Assembly (NCBI GenBank): GCA_008931825.1
Contig: QXVZ01006396.1
Location: forward strand, 1 to 26,177
Direction: 5' to 3'
DNA from: Phallusia fumigata
Lineage: Eukaryota > Chordata > Ascidiacea > Phlebobranchia > Ascidiidae
Length of the DNA stretch: 26,177 bases
Shown: in pieces, positions 1 to 10,667 of the stretch
Layout of the letters: each line of letters begins with the position of its first letter
Numbering within the stretch: position 1 is the stretch's first letter
Made by a program: the position numbers and the translations under genes
Notes under the pieces: generated by a model
The model's input: the letters and a program-made list of their open reading frames with translations, nothing else
Database searches by the model: none
Told to the model about the DNA's origin: nothing

Positions 1-669
1 TCCACGTAATACCCACCTGCAGAGTTTCCTATGAGCGCGGGTCATTAAGCGACACATCGTGAAATTACAGTACCGTGACTTCGCAGTGTTACCGGTTTTA
101 AATACGATACAGACCGTTACAAAAATAAGTGTGCTGTGTACATTTTTATGATCAAACACATCACATTGTGTCGTTTACTTTCAATGAAAGGTTAGCAAGT
201 TAACCTTTGTGACCAGCATTTTAAATAATGCACTATAATTTGAGTTTTGGGCACGTTTTATTGATTTTTGTTTTATCTTTTGAAATGCAATGTTTGCCAC
301 GTGTCACAGAACAATAGTGGTTTATTGTCTGTCAATCGAAGTTGACTGCCCTTCACCAACATTGGGATCAGAAGTTGANCTACACTTTAAACGGACAAGC
401 CTAAAACTGGCGAAAAAGATTAATACATACACTGTCCTGCTAATTTACATGCTGCATTTAGAACTCTTGTAGCGTTTATTATTTGTTACAACGCTCTAAA
501 ACTTTCTCTGTTACCGGTCAACCAATGGATTCTTACACATTTAGTTTTCACCTTAAGCTTGGTGCAGCAAATAACGGATTATAAATACGAAGTCTTACAG
601 GTAGTTAGTGAAGGGCACGGGTAATAGATCGTGTCTAAGCTTTATCCTGACACTTCCTTTTCTGCTTAG
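1..669. other. Non-coding flank, no gene seen
   Basis: AT-rich sequence with no convincing exon on either strand. A single undetermined base lies at position 379. Unlike three other single Ns in this window, it is not flanked by a visible duplication. A 60-codon open frame across it has no domain character and I do not call it a gene. Confidence 0.5.
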
Positions 670-930
670 CTATAAAATGACATCCTCTAGACACCAACAT
701 GGCTTGCGCGACGGAGAAAAATTATAATGACAAGGTTTCTTTGAAACAGCCTTAAATGGCCCTTTTAACCCCCCACCTTTGTCCTGCGTTGAGTCACCAT
801 AACCTGTAATAATCCATGGAACACTTCCTTTAAGAGCATATTTTGATGATTGTACACAAAGGCGAACAATTGGTGGCGACCACAGGTCACCAGTTGCAGC
901 TGAAGCGCAAACAAATAATTCTTCTGTCAT
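670..930 (-). CDS. Hypothetical small protein, 86 codons
   Basis: This open frame reads from an ATG at 930 to a TAG at 670. The same frame stays open upstream to about 1005, so it could also be one exon of a longer gene, with a possible acceptor around 985-990. The product is basic at its C-terminus, has several Cys and Pro residues, and includes the stretches DLWSPPIVRLC and KPCWCLEDVIL. I see no signal peptide, membrane segment or family I recognise. Codon use looks protein-like rather than random, but no AATAAA was seen just downstream. It may be a real single-exon gene, an exon, or a chance ORF. Confidence 0.33.
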   Translation of the reverse strand: MTEELFVCASAATGDLWSPPIVRLCVQSSKYALKGSVPWIITGYGDSTQDKGGGLKGPFKAVSKKPCHYNFSPSRKPCWCLEDVIL

Positions 931-981
931 TTTTGATCGGTAGTCCCGTCGTAATTGTGTGTATAAATCGCAACGTGTCAC

Positions 982-1500
982 TTTGCTTGCAAAGGGGTCG
1001 TATTTTTATTGGATGATAATGATGCTATGATCGAGTCTGCGAAATCCACCTTTTCACATCGGTTCTCAGCTGTAAGCCTGAAATGTGGACAATATTAGTA
1101 GCACATGTGTTATCTGGTGAAAATCTACAACTAGATTGCGGGACAGTTAGTGGTGTAGCGGCAACTTCATAGGTGCCGGAGCTGTCTACATAAGCCTACA
1201 ACTCTTTTCCTATACTTGACTTGTATCAACGCTCACTTGTTGAGGTGGTCGCGCGGAGCTTCTCCTGCGCTACACTCCCTGGGGGAAGCATTATAGACTG
1301 TTTACACTTCTGGTAGGATGTAATGTTAAGCGTGTCGAAGGCCAAGTCCGAAAAAGTTGATTGAATTTTGCTTTTTGCAGTGTAAAGGAGCGTTGTGAGA
1401 CATAATGGTTGTCATGGTAAAATACTAATTGACAAACTGCCAATTGAAAAATTCGTAAGAATCTCCGGAGTCACGAAAAGCCGCAAAATTCCGACGCTGT
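982..1500. other. Intergenic, no gene seen
   Basis: No exon is supported here. The stretch 1140-1300 is more GC-rich than its surroundings and looks vaguely repeat-like, but I cannot find a clear RNA polymerase III B box or any second copy in this window. Confidence 0.4.
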
Positions 1501-1546
1501 GATTGGCTTAAAAAGCCCCATTTGCGAAATATAACATTTTGGAAAT

Positions 1547-1721
1547 ATGCCTCCGGAGAACAAAGCAACTGAGGAATCGGGGGAGCATGTTTTTGGGTAG
1601 CAGACTTGCTTTAGGAAATGCCGTCAGTGCGCGGGTTATGGAAAATTCCAGAGTTGCAAGTTATTCTTTTCAATCATGGACCGGAACTGACCAGGTCAAG
1701 ATAGGAATCATTAACAATTAA
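1547..1721 (+). pseudogene. Short ORF pair, possibly one frameshifted exon
   Basis: An ATG at 1547 opens a 17-codon frame beginning MPPENKATEESGEHVFG and stopping at 1598-1600. A second frame, with ATG at 1587, runs 44 codons to 1721 and reads MFLGSRLALGNAVSARVMEN near its start. Removing one base near 1597 would fuse them so that VFG runs directly into SRLALGNAV. An inverted CCAAT box (gattgg) lies near 1501 and an AATAAA at 1734-1739, so promoter, reading frame and poly(A) signal would fit in under 250 bases. The fused reading faintly recalls the VFG start of Ran-binding domains of the RANBP3/NUP50 type, but that is a guess. It could be a sequencing error, a decayed gene or chance. Confidence 0.22.
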
Positions 1722-1733
1722 CAAACTCCAACC

Positions 1734-1739
1734 AATAAA
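1734..1739 (+). terminator. Poly(A) signal AATAAA
   Basis: A canonical AATAAA starts 13 bases after the stop at 1721. It is only meaningful if the short reading frame before it is expressed. Confidence 0.3.
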
Positions 1740-2485
1740 GGGTGGTGAGGATAAAATATACTTGTATTTATATTAAGATAAAACAGCATTTAAATTGCAT
1801 TTCTAAAATTAAAAATTTATTCTGCCAATAATATAACAATAAGTTTGAGAACAGATTTATTCAGTCATGCGCAACTTTGTGCTGTCATGCGTGCCAAGTA
1901 CCGACCATGTTTCGTTGATCCTCTTGATAATTTTGTTGTGTTAATTTAACAATTTTGTTCTGTCTATTGCAATTGACTGTATAAAATATGTCTCTCTGTT
2001 GCCTTGACATCTTTCGCAGTTAAGGGTCAGCCGTTACATAATTGCTTGTGGTTCTGGCTGATTCCTCATTACCAGACCAAAAAGTTAAGAACACTCGTAA
2101 ATAAATGAACGAATGAAAAAAAATGAGTAGAAAAGTTACAACTTACAACATAGAAATATTCTGTACTAGGTTTATGCATGGAATACTTAACAGTATTGTG
2201 TGGTTTATGTAACAGGATGACGTTATTTTTAAAATATAATTTTATAGTTCATGTAAACCTTTTGCGGCTAATTGGCGCTCAAATTGCAACATGTGTATAT
2301 CTGATGATAATCTGCGACTGTCTTTAAAGTGCTGCGTTGATCTAAAGTAATACATTCATCAGTAAATTCTGCTGCAGAACATCGAAATTACACACCTTAT
2401 TCATATTGCCAGTTGATATGTTTACCATCCCTTTCATATCAGCATGTGTGGAAATAGTTGAAAGATTAACTGTTTTTTTGTACCC
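1740..2485. other. Intergenic, upstream of MRPS10
   Basis: Very AT-rich sequence with no supported exon. It should contain the promoter of the downstream mitochondrial ribosomal protein gene, but I cannot point to a defined TATA box or factor site. Confidence 0.4.
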
Positions 2486-2487
2486 AG
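2470..2487 (+). promoter_or_regulatory. 3' splice acceptor before MRPS10
   Basis: A pyrimidine tract (tgtttttttgtacccag) ends in AG at 2486-2487, 32 bases before the MRPS10 ATG at 2520. There is no obvious upstream donor or 5' exon nearby. In tunicates such a lone acceptor commonly receives the spliced leader. An ordinary 5'-UTR intron is the alternative. Confidence 0.5.
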
Positions 2488-2519
2488 TGAAACAAGTAAG
2501 GTAAGTGAAATCGATTGAA

Positions 2520-3233
2520 ATGAATTTATCCATTTCACGTGTTTCACGCGTGGTAGGCAAGTGCAGGGCAATTCAGACCACATCGGTGAAACCAGTCAGC
2601 TATGCATGCATGCAAGCAACTGTAAAGACACAACCCAAAACTGTGTGTTTATATAAACCTTTGCACTCTATGATAAGTGCAACGTTCTCACTTTCAAGCC
2701 AGCAGAATCATGATGTTGATGAACAAGACAAGTTGTACAAGGCCATAGACGTATTTGTTAAAAGTCATGAGGCAGCAGTTTTGGACAGTTACATTGATTT
2801 TTGTTCATCTGCTGCAAAACAACTTGATATACCTGTGCACAGAGTATTGACACCAAAGTTTATAATAGATCGGATGACTTTGCTTAAATCCAAGCATATC
2901 TTTAAAAAGCATCGGGTACAATATGAAATCCGAACTCACAAAAAAGTGTTGCAGCTGAAAAGATTGACTGGGTCAACAGCTCAAGTTTACTTGGAATACA
3001 TTCAAAGAAATCTACCTGCCGGAGTGGCGATGCATGTACACAAATGGGAATTAGAAAGAATTCCTTCCCATATTCAAGACGAAATTAAAAACAATCTTAG
3101 TCAGCTTACAGATGAAGATTGGAAACGGGAAACAGACCTCTTAAAAAATATGGAAAAAGATCAATCTCAAAATGAAAGTGATTATGAGGAATATGAAACT
3201 GTAGAAAAGTTTTTAATAGGAACCACAACTTAA
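2520..3233 (+). CDS. MRPS10: Mitochondrial ribosomal protein S10 (uS10m)
   Basis: An intronless frame of 237 codons. The diagnostic core is [20 protein letters not shown] followed by [17 protein letters not shown], matching animal MRPS10, with the upstream [15 protein letters not shown] strand of the S10 fold. uS10m is part of the head of the mitochondrial small ribosomal subunit. The first ~30 residues are rich in Arg, Lys and Ser and poor in acidic residues, as expected for a mitochondrial targeting sequence. The middle (about 60-135) holds the helical domain that precedes the S10 fold in animal homologues. The C-terminus ends in an acidic tail ([13 protein letters not shown]). It is somewhat longer than the roughly 200 residues of vertebrates. 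I chose the ATG at 2520. An in-frame GTG at 2505 is unlikely to be used. USP5 follows 257 bases after the stop on the same strand. Confidence 0.93.
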   Translation: MNLSISRVSRVVGKCRAIQTTSVKPVSYACMQATVKTQPKTVCLYKPLHSMISATFSLSSQQNHDVDEQDKLYKAIDVFVKSHEAAVLDSYIDFCSSAAKQLDIPVHRVLTPKFIIDRMTLLKSKHIFKKHRVQYEIRTHKKVLQLKRLTGSTAQVYLEYIQRNLPAGVAMHVHKWELERIPSHIQDEIKNNLSQLTDEDWKRETDLLKNMEKDQSQNESDYEEYETVEKFLIGTTT

Positions 3234-3490
3234 ATTTTTAGGCCCAATGTTCTGCTTTTCCGATGTTATATATTTATTGTTGGGCTATTTGTACAACTTT
3301 CCAGTAATGTGGATAATGTGAATCTACGTTTTTTATATTTTTGCCAAAAAGTTTTCGTGACAGGTTTGGCAAAAATGTAATGTGGCTGTTGACTTTTGTA
3401 TCAATATTATTGTTGGATATAAACCAAAAATAATGTAACTTGTCACATGAAATTTGTGTTTTTTGTTACTTGTTTCCAAGATCAACAACT
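3234..3490 (+). promoter_or_regulatory. MRPS10-USP5 spacer with 3' splice acceptor
   Basis: This 257-base spacer separates the MRPS10 stop from the USP5 ATG. I see no AATAAA in it. A pyrimidine-rich tract (ttttttgttacttgtttccaag) ends in AG at 3479-3480, only ten bases before the USP5 ATG. This is what a spliced-leader acceptor for a downstream operon gene would look like. Equally, it could be the acceptor of a 5'-UTR intron with an unseen first exon. The AT-rich repeat-like words around 3330-3380 (ttttgccaaaaag and ttggcaaaaatg) form a short inverted repeat. Confidence 0.5.
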
Positions 3491-6400
3491 ATGTCTGTTA
3501 GTGAACTGCTTTTACCCTGCATCCCATATGTGAGGATTCCAACAGCTGGTGATTATATTCACAAAGATGAGTGCTGCCTTTCATTCGAGACACCGGTATG
3601 TGTTTCTTATTTGTTTTCCACCAAAATTTTGTTAACCATTGCAGATTGCAAGATTTACAGTTTTTTCCCATCTTTTCAAACTAGCCTCTGACATTTTATT
3701 GCAATTAAAACATATATTTTTCAAAAAGAGTACACTCTTTAAAAGTGAGAATTTGCTAAACAATGTTTTTTTTTCAGGAATCTGAGGATGGTTTATACAT
3801 ATGTCTCAATACATTTTTGGGCTTCAGCAAAAAGTACCTTACCCTGTACCACTCTGTGACCAATCACAAACTGTTTTTACACATAAAGAAAATCAAAAAA
3901 ACTGTAAGATTCAACTTTGTATTTCTGTTTAACTTTGCTAAATAATTTTGGGTGTTGTAGGCTGTTTACAAATGTAAGATTTAGCCTGTATTTGCCATGT
4001 AGGTTCCACCAGTGAGTATAGAAGAAGCCCCAACAGAGAAAAAGCCAAAGCGTTTAGCTATTGGTAAGAATATGAGTAAATATAAATAACTGTAAAATAT
4101 GTTTACCATTTTTCAATGTAAACATTTCTGTTAAGGTATTGAAGGCGGTTTTGATCCTGACAAGGATGGAAAAGTAGAATATGAGCAGATTGAAACACTC
4201 ACTGTTATGCCAGATTTTCATGAAATTTCATTTGACAGCTTAGAAGATATTCATTCGTTGGTAATTATATGTTTGAACCTTGCATAACTTACTGTAGTAA
4301 TATGAGGTCAGTGTCATTTTATGTCTAATAGATCCTTGCCAGTGTAAGTGGTGTGCTTTCGTCAACTTCAGCTTCCAATAAAGAGGATATTATGGCATGG
4401 GATGGTGAAGTGCGGCCTGTTACCAAGTATGTGGTCAGTTTTTTAACATTTTGTCAAAGTTTTATTGTTGACAATTTGTAAACTGTTTTTTACCCGTACA
4501 TTCAATGACTAGGAGTTGATTTTGTATACCAGAACAAATTTAGGCTTACATTGAAGTGCATGCACTTTGTAGACATGGAGCTTCATTGGAACAGTTAAAC
4601 AATGGTGTAAAGGTGCCACCTAGTGGATGGAAGTGTTGCAAATGTGATTTGACCAACAATTTGTGGATGAACCTGTCTGATGGCTCAATTTTGTGTGGAC
4701 GTCGCTATTTTGATGGCAGTGGGGGAAACAATCACGCAATTGACCATTTTAAAGAAACTAATTTTCCATTGGCTGTGAAGTTGGGTACAATTACACCAAG
4801 CGGTGCAGGTAAACATCCCACAAATGCATGCTTAAAATTACAACTACATTAAATTTTCATTGCAAATTTATGGCTCCTGCAATTCATTGGTAACATCATG
4901 CAATTATTACCAGTTGTGCAGATAATAGGGATGTTTTATTTATCTAGCAGTTACCCACTAGCCCCCAACAACAAACAAATAAAATGTGTTTGGCCCCATG
5001 GGCTTGAATTGGGAAATTCCCCTATTAAATAGTTGTTAGGTATGCCTATTTTGACTGCGTGTTTGGTGTTTTACATAGATATGACCTGTTCAGTTTCGCA
5101 AAAACTTTTACAAGTGGTGGGTCACAAAATGGGATGCTAGATTGTTTTTCCCCCCATGCTCAAGTGGTTGTCCTTCAAGCGCCTCAAGTGGTCAAATTGT
5201 TAATGAATGCAGCAACATGAAATTTCATTTGACTTTAGATTGGGTTGTAATGCTTTGTTTTTTTTGCCCTCAAGCCATGACTATGTCCAAATAGGGTTTA
5301 ATTGTTTAGGTTATAGTTTCAGTCAGTATGGTTTGTTAAATTTAGACCCAACCACCCGGCAGTTTCCTTGTAAATGGGTAAAATTAATAAACAAGGTTTG
5401 AATTGGATAAAATTCTGACAGATTAAATATTGGGTCATTGTTGTGTGTCATTCACATTGTGTAGCCAACAAGAAACAGTTTCATTTATATAAACATATTA
5501 CCCAAACTTACTATTTTGGCAACATCATTATGTTTGTGGGACCCAAGTATATTCTGTATTTGAAACAACTATTTTAGAATAGTCTTCCATTCTTCTATAA
5601 CATCNTTTTGGCAACTTCATCATGTTTGTGAGACCCAAGTATATTCTGTGTTTGAAACAACTATTTTAGAATAGTCTTCCATTCTACCATAACATCCCCA
5701 GAAAAAGCTTTAGTGGTGTCTTTTATATTGAATAGATGTTCATTCTTATGATGAAGACACAATGGTCGAAGATCCGTACTTAGCAAAACATCTTGCTCAT
5801 TTCGGCATTAATATGATGAATATGGAAAAGGTACAGTTATATAAAACCAGCAAATTTGTAACAACTTAAAAAATTAACTTTTTTGTAACAGACTGACCAG
5901 ACTATGACGGAGATGGAAATTGAACTGAATCAAAAAGTTGGAAATGAGTGGGATTTAATTCAAGAAGCAGGTGATGAAGGATTTGCTTCAAAATTTTATT
6001 GGTTTTTGTATTATGATTGTCAAATGATTAAATGTTTCATAGGTGAAACCAAATATTTATACTTATTAAACAAGCAATAGGACATAAAAAATGCTGTTGT
6101 ATTCAAATTTCCATCATTTCAACCTCAATGTAGGTGGTTTTATTTTGNAGATAAATTTTTGGAAATATTCAGAAGAAAGCTGTTGACTTTAAATCCACAT
6201 GGAGACCTGGGTAGAATTGAGGATAAAACAAAAGTAAGCGTTAACCAAATACAAACAGCTCAAAAACATAAATTGCTGTTGTTAAAATAGTTTATGTTAT
6301 TTTTGTGAGAAAAAGAATTTTTTATTAAAGTAGCTTGGCAGTTGGCACAAAAGCAAAAATTAAAAAATTTGCAACATACTCTTTAAAGTGTTTACTTAAT

Positions 6401-9400
6401 TAACTCCATTCCTACATCACACAAAGTAATGTTCACAGGAGATACAATAAGCATGTTATTGCAAATATACACAAATGCAAATTTTTAAAGGTTTCTCAGG
6501 AAATCCAAAAGCGAGTTGAAGATTTGACGACAGATTTTTCATTTCAAATGTCCAAACTAGCTCTTGCTTTGAACTGCCAAGAAACAAACCAAGATGAAGG
6601 CAAAGAATCTGACGTAACATTGCTCACTGTAAGTTACTGCCATGCTTAATATCAGTAAAATCATGACTACCTTCTTTATTTTTTTTAACACACACTTTCA
6701 CAAAAGGCTTTTTTTTTAAACATAACTGTTGTCTAAAATGCTCTTTTAAGCCTTCTATGAGCGCATACAAAAATAACTTTTAAATGCTAAAAACCTTAGG
6801 CGTGTAACAAAATGTAGCCTGTGTCATGTTTTTTAGTTGTGCAGGCCCCTTGATGCAAACAAAGGAGATGTTTGAACATAATTTGTTCTTTTTGAGTTGT
6901 AATTTTATTGTTTATTATCCAAGTTAAAAATGTAACTGCCAGAAAACGTGTACATTATGCATATATTTTTTGCAACTGTTTCATCAATCGCTGTTGTCAT
7001 CATCAGTGCATAGTGACGAGAAGGTAAAAATCATGCGCTATATACGGTCGAAAACTAGTCTAGACAGATACCTCAGTCTTGCTATTTTGCATTAGCAATC
7101 GCCTTATGCCACAGCAAGAACTGTAAAGATGTTTATTTCACATTTTCCAAAATAGAATGAATCTGTTTTCAGATAAACCACACCAGGTTACTACAGTTCA
7201 ACCGTATGGCGTGATGAGTTTTGAATAACGCTCTGTTATGTCATAGTGCATATAGTGGTACAATGCAATACAGCTGTTTACTTAATATTTATGACATATA
7301 TCCACAAGTTTTATTTTAAATGAAGCTACCCCTCAAGTCCGTATCTTGTGTTCCATTGTTCATTATGACGTTATGTTTAAATCTTTAAAGTTCAGATCCT
7401 GCAAAAACATTTTGGTTGGTTGCATTGATCAGATGGTATGCAACATTTCTTCTAAAAATATTTTAGGCCCCAATGCCTAGAACACTGAAAAGAATTATTG
7501 GTAAAGGACACTCTGAGTTTTGCACGAACAAACAACAAGATGCTCATGAGTTTCTACTCCATATTTTGTCCATCATGGAAAGAAGTGAACATAAAAACGG
7601 TGCAGCCTTACCTCCTGGTGATGCATTCAAGTTCATGGTAAGATAATGACAATTTGATACATTTCTATGGGTCCCTTACCAAATTTGGAGTTGTGCGCAC
7701 AACTGTTGGTCTTGGGGCTGCTAGGCAGTTGTTCACTGGATAAATCTTATTTATATCGGCATAAAACTCTTGTTTGTCAAATTTATACAGTGTTTGAATA
7801 CAATAAAATTGTATGATTGTACTTGGGTTTATTGTGGTGCGGTATGTGTTTTGTTTAGGGTCTTAACGGCAATAATTCAATGTAATGATACATAAAATTG
7901 ATTAATATTCATGGTGTCTTAGACTTATAACTTTTGTACAAGTATATATAGCTAAGGTAACAAGTTGTTATAGTGTAAAAAATTTTTCATTTAATTATTG
8001 TAGGTCGAGGAACGTATTGAGTGCCAACAAAGCAAACAAGTTCGATATTCAAAACGTCCCGATTATATTTTTTCATTGCCAATCCCCTATGACATGGCAA
8101 TCAACAAAGGTATAGAAAAGGTGTTTTGCTGAGTTTTTTGGCCACACCAGGCAAAAATTTTCGTCTTGTTTAAAAAATTGCTAAAAAAACTAGCTTGCGT
8201 AAAAGGTGTCATGAACACTTCAAACATTCTGACTGCTGATTATATTAAACAGACAAACTAAAACAAAAATATGACATACCTGTTTTGACATTGTAATGTC
8301 TACAATTTGCAAGACAAGACAACCAAATTGGCTGGCTGAAAATAAGTGATTTTTGTATTTATAACTTTTTTAAGTCTTAATGTTTTAGTGTCAACACCTA
8401 ATCTGGCAATAAGAAATTGTTTTTGTTTGTTGACTTTAAGATGAGCTAAAAGCATATGGAGAAAGAAAGGAAAAAAATAAAGCTGATGTAAAATTTGATG
8501 TTGGAGAAATTGTTCGTGCTGAAATTCCATTTCAAGCTTGTTTAAATCAATTTGTACAAGATGAATTTGTGCATGATTTCTGGAGTTCAGCACTTAAGGT
8601 AGTTTTTTTATCCACAAAGCTGCAAAGTTTCTGGATACCCTGTAATATTAAAGCTTACGTTTGTAAATACAAAGCGCTATTAAATACATTTTATCTGCTT
8701 AAAAAAAGGTTCCTTTGTACATTAGACATAAAAATTCATAGGTGTTGTGACTGCCTTGCAATTCAACAACTTTTTTGAATTGAATTTTCCATCATACTTC
8801 ATGACTATTTTTTGAGGGCTGTGCATAATGGGGAAAGCTTTTCTAGAATTTAGATATTTTGTTTTAGGAAAAAGCAATAGCAACAAAGCGTACAAGATTT
8901 CTAAGTTTTCCTGACTATCTGGTTATTCAACTGAAAAAATTCACAGTTGGTGAAGACTGGATCCCAAAAAAGCTTGGTAAGTTAAAAAGAGTTAACTTTC
9001 TTAAATCCACACTGAAATTGGCCAGAATTTGAATTCTTTTCGCCACTTGTAAACTTTTTCAGATGTGAGCATTGATATGCCAGACATATTGGACCTAAAT
9101 GAATACAGAGGTACAGGGATCAAGCCAGGAGAAACACCACTACCAGATATTGACCCCCCATCTCAGCAAACCAACACAGCTCCACCAATGGAAGTTGATG
9201 AAGAAGCGGTGTTGGCTATTAGCCAAATGGGATTTCCCCTGTCCAGATGCCGAGATGCGATTGTTGCAACTGGAAACACAGGAGTGGAACCTGCGGTTAT
9301 GTGGCTCATGGAAAACAATTCCACAGGTAAGGGGTGTGCTAGATGGATGGCCAAGTAATCAATATCATTATTTTTTGTGCTTTTAGATATTTGTTTGGCG

Positions 9401-10667
9401 CTCTGCCGACTTGCGCAATTGTGTATTATGATGTCATAATACCCACGAACCCCAGCATCGAGAATTAGTATGAGATGCATTGTTGTTTTTCCTGATCCCT
9501 TTTGCACCAAATTTCGGCATGAAAACTTTTATTTAAGCTGTCGATCTGGTTTTATTATAGAACCTGCAACCCAAGCTGCTGCCCCTGAACCTGGTCCGCC
9601 AGATGAGAGTATTGCAATGATTATAGGCATGGGATTCACTAGAGAGCAATCCATTAAAGCTCTGCGTGCTACAGTAAGTGTATGTTGTTATTTGTGAAAT
9701 CAACCACTGACATGTGCACTTTATTACTTGCGGGTCATACCCATACTTTTAGCTGGCATGCATGATATAAATCAAACAATTTCCTGTCACATAAATGCTT
9801 CTTTTCTACTGTGGCTGCCTTGACGCTTGACTCACTATAGGTGTTTCAGCGTTGTTCTGTCCACCAAAGATAAAATTAAAACAAACAAACTGTAACCCAA
9901 GTCTGTCAGTGCCATTAGCGCTACACCAAATTTAAACATGGATTTGACAACTGCTAGTCGTAGGTTACTACAAGAAATATCCAAGTGATTTAGCATTAAC
10001 CAATCATAGTGCCTTTTAAATGTGGAAAGCTTTAATTATGTTGTACGTTAAATCAGAACAACAATGTCGAGAGAGCAGTTGATTGGATTTTCAACCACAT
10101 GGATGATATGGACACACAATCCCCTGCTGCTACCGGTGATGAAACTAATGTATCTGCAGCTGCTGGTGTAGGTGATGGAGGTGACACCACAGCACCGAAG
10201 GTTAAAGACGGGTCTGGAAGTAAGTTAAAATGAAATTCCGGCGCTAAAGTGTGTCGCATTTTATTGGGAATTTTTGGTCTAAATTTTTAGTGTTCTTTAT
10301 GACTTTCAAGTGGAAATTAAATGTTTTTTTATGCTATGTCCGTGGTTTCAAAGAAATCGCTCACTAATGTTTACAATCATAGTCATGACAAATTTCCCTT
10401 TTCCCCACAGAATATAAACTGTTTGCATTCATCAGTCATATGGGAACGTCAACAATGAGTGGACATTATGTTTGTCACATAAAGAAAGATGGAAGGTTAG
10501 TTCAGTTTACAGGACTTTGTTGGATTAAAATAGCAGACACAAACATTTTTGCCTGGTGGTAATCATTTTTTAGGTGGGTGATCTACAATGATGAAAAAGT
10601 GGCGGAGTCTAAACATCCCCCAATCAATCTGGGTTACATATACTTTTACAAGCGATGCGAGTCCTAA
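3491..10667 (+). CDS. USP5: USP5 / isopeptidase T deubiquitinase; catalytic-Cys exon missing at an N
   Basis: USP5 disassembles unanchored polyubiquitin in cytosol and nucleus. Exons read by me: 3491-3595, 3778-3903, 4003-4063, 4136-4260, 4332-4426, 4573-4808, 5736-5830, 5892-5970, (gap) 6150-6233, 6491-6628, 7467-7637, 8004-8109, 8441-8598, 8868-8976, 9063-9326, 9561-9673, 10057-10219, 10411-10495, 10574-10667. All phases join, apart from the gap. Domains in order: the N-terminal cryptic zinc-finger region; ZnF-UBP in the 4573-4808 exon ([25 protein letters not shown]), with Zn ligands and di-Gly pocket residues kept; the QQDAHEF box at 7467-7637; UBA1 ([11 protein letters not shown]) at 9063-9326; UBA2 ([11 protein letters not shown]) across 9561-10219; and the His box [10 protein letters not shown] with VIYND at the end. 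The Cys box (the GIRNLGNSCYLNS type) should lie between 5970 and 6150 and is absent. The N at 6148 cuts into the following exon. The visible product is about 800 residues, and about 40 more would bring it to the usual USP5 length. Confidence 0.93.
4809..5735 (+). other. USP5 intron with duplicated AT-rich segment
   Basis: This 927-base intron holds the N-linked direct duplication 5514-5696, listed separately, and otherwise no exon I can support. The words cccactagcccccaac (about 4950) and gggaaattcccctatt (about 5010) look like the edges of an old repeat but have no second copy that I can define. Confidence 0.5.
5514..5696 (+). repeat. Two direct 91-base copies joined at N
   Basis: Copy 1 is 5514-5604 and copy 2 is 5606-5696. 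The single N at 5605 lies exactly between them. Both begin ttttggcaac and end ataacatc. I count six mismatches and no length change. The pattern fits two alleles of one overlap placed end to end by the assembler. A genuine small tandem duplication is less likely given where the N is. Confidence 0.85.
6148..6148. other. Assembly join hiding the USP5 catalytic exon
   Basis: A single N stands between intron-like sequence on its left (ending gtggttttattttg) and sequence on its right that is already inside an exon (GAT AAA TTT TTG, reading [10 protein letters not shown]). In USP5 the residues just before this point carry the nucleophilic Cys box. The N must therefore represent a missing stretch and not one unknown base. 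Confidence 0.8.
6629..7466 (+). other. Large USP5 intron, no gene seen
   Basis: This 838-base intron has a more mixed base composition between about 6990 and 7250 than the other introns, which may mark an old mobile-element insertion. I could not find terminal inverted repeats or a target-site duplication to support that, and there is no open exon. Confidence 0.4.
9424..9441. repeat. Short perfect hairpin
   Basis: TATTATGA and TCATAATA form perfect 8-base arms around a two-base loop within a USP5 intron. No function is evident. It may be a relic of a palindromic element. Confidence 0.5.
9812..9890 (+). mobile_element. Degraded 3' end of the window's SINE
   Basis: The stretch around cagcgttgttctgtcc, then accaaagataaaattaaaac and acaaacaaac, aligns with the 3' end of the full SINE at 16660-16973 (aagcgttgctccgccc, then acgaggataaaaacaaaac and aaacaaac). 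Only the tail part is recognisable. It lies in the USP5 intron between the two UBA exons. Confidence 0.5.

Noticed and set aside
1140..1300. Suspected SINE or tRNA-like fragment (gttagtggtgtagcggcaac)
   Set aside because: It resembles an A box loosely, but there is no B box at the right distance, no A-rich tail and no second copy in the window.
3440..3490. Upstream extension of USP5 beginning MSHEICVFCYLF
   Set aside because: It starts at a non-ATG codon, reads through the acceptor at 3480, and lacks similarity to USP5. The ATG at 3491 starts MSVSELL, like other USP5 proteins.
6990..7260. Suspected MITE in a USP5 intron
   Set aside because: Similar words (gtgcatagtg and gtgcatatagtgg) are direct, not inverted, and no target-site duplication could be found.
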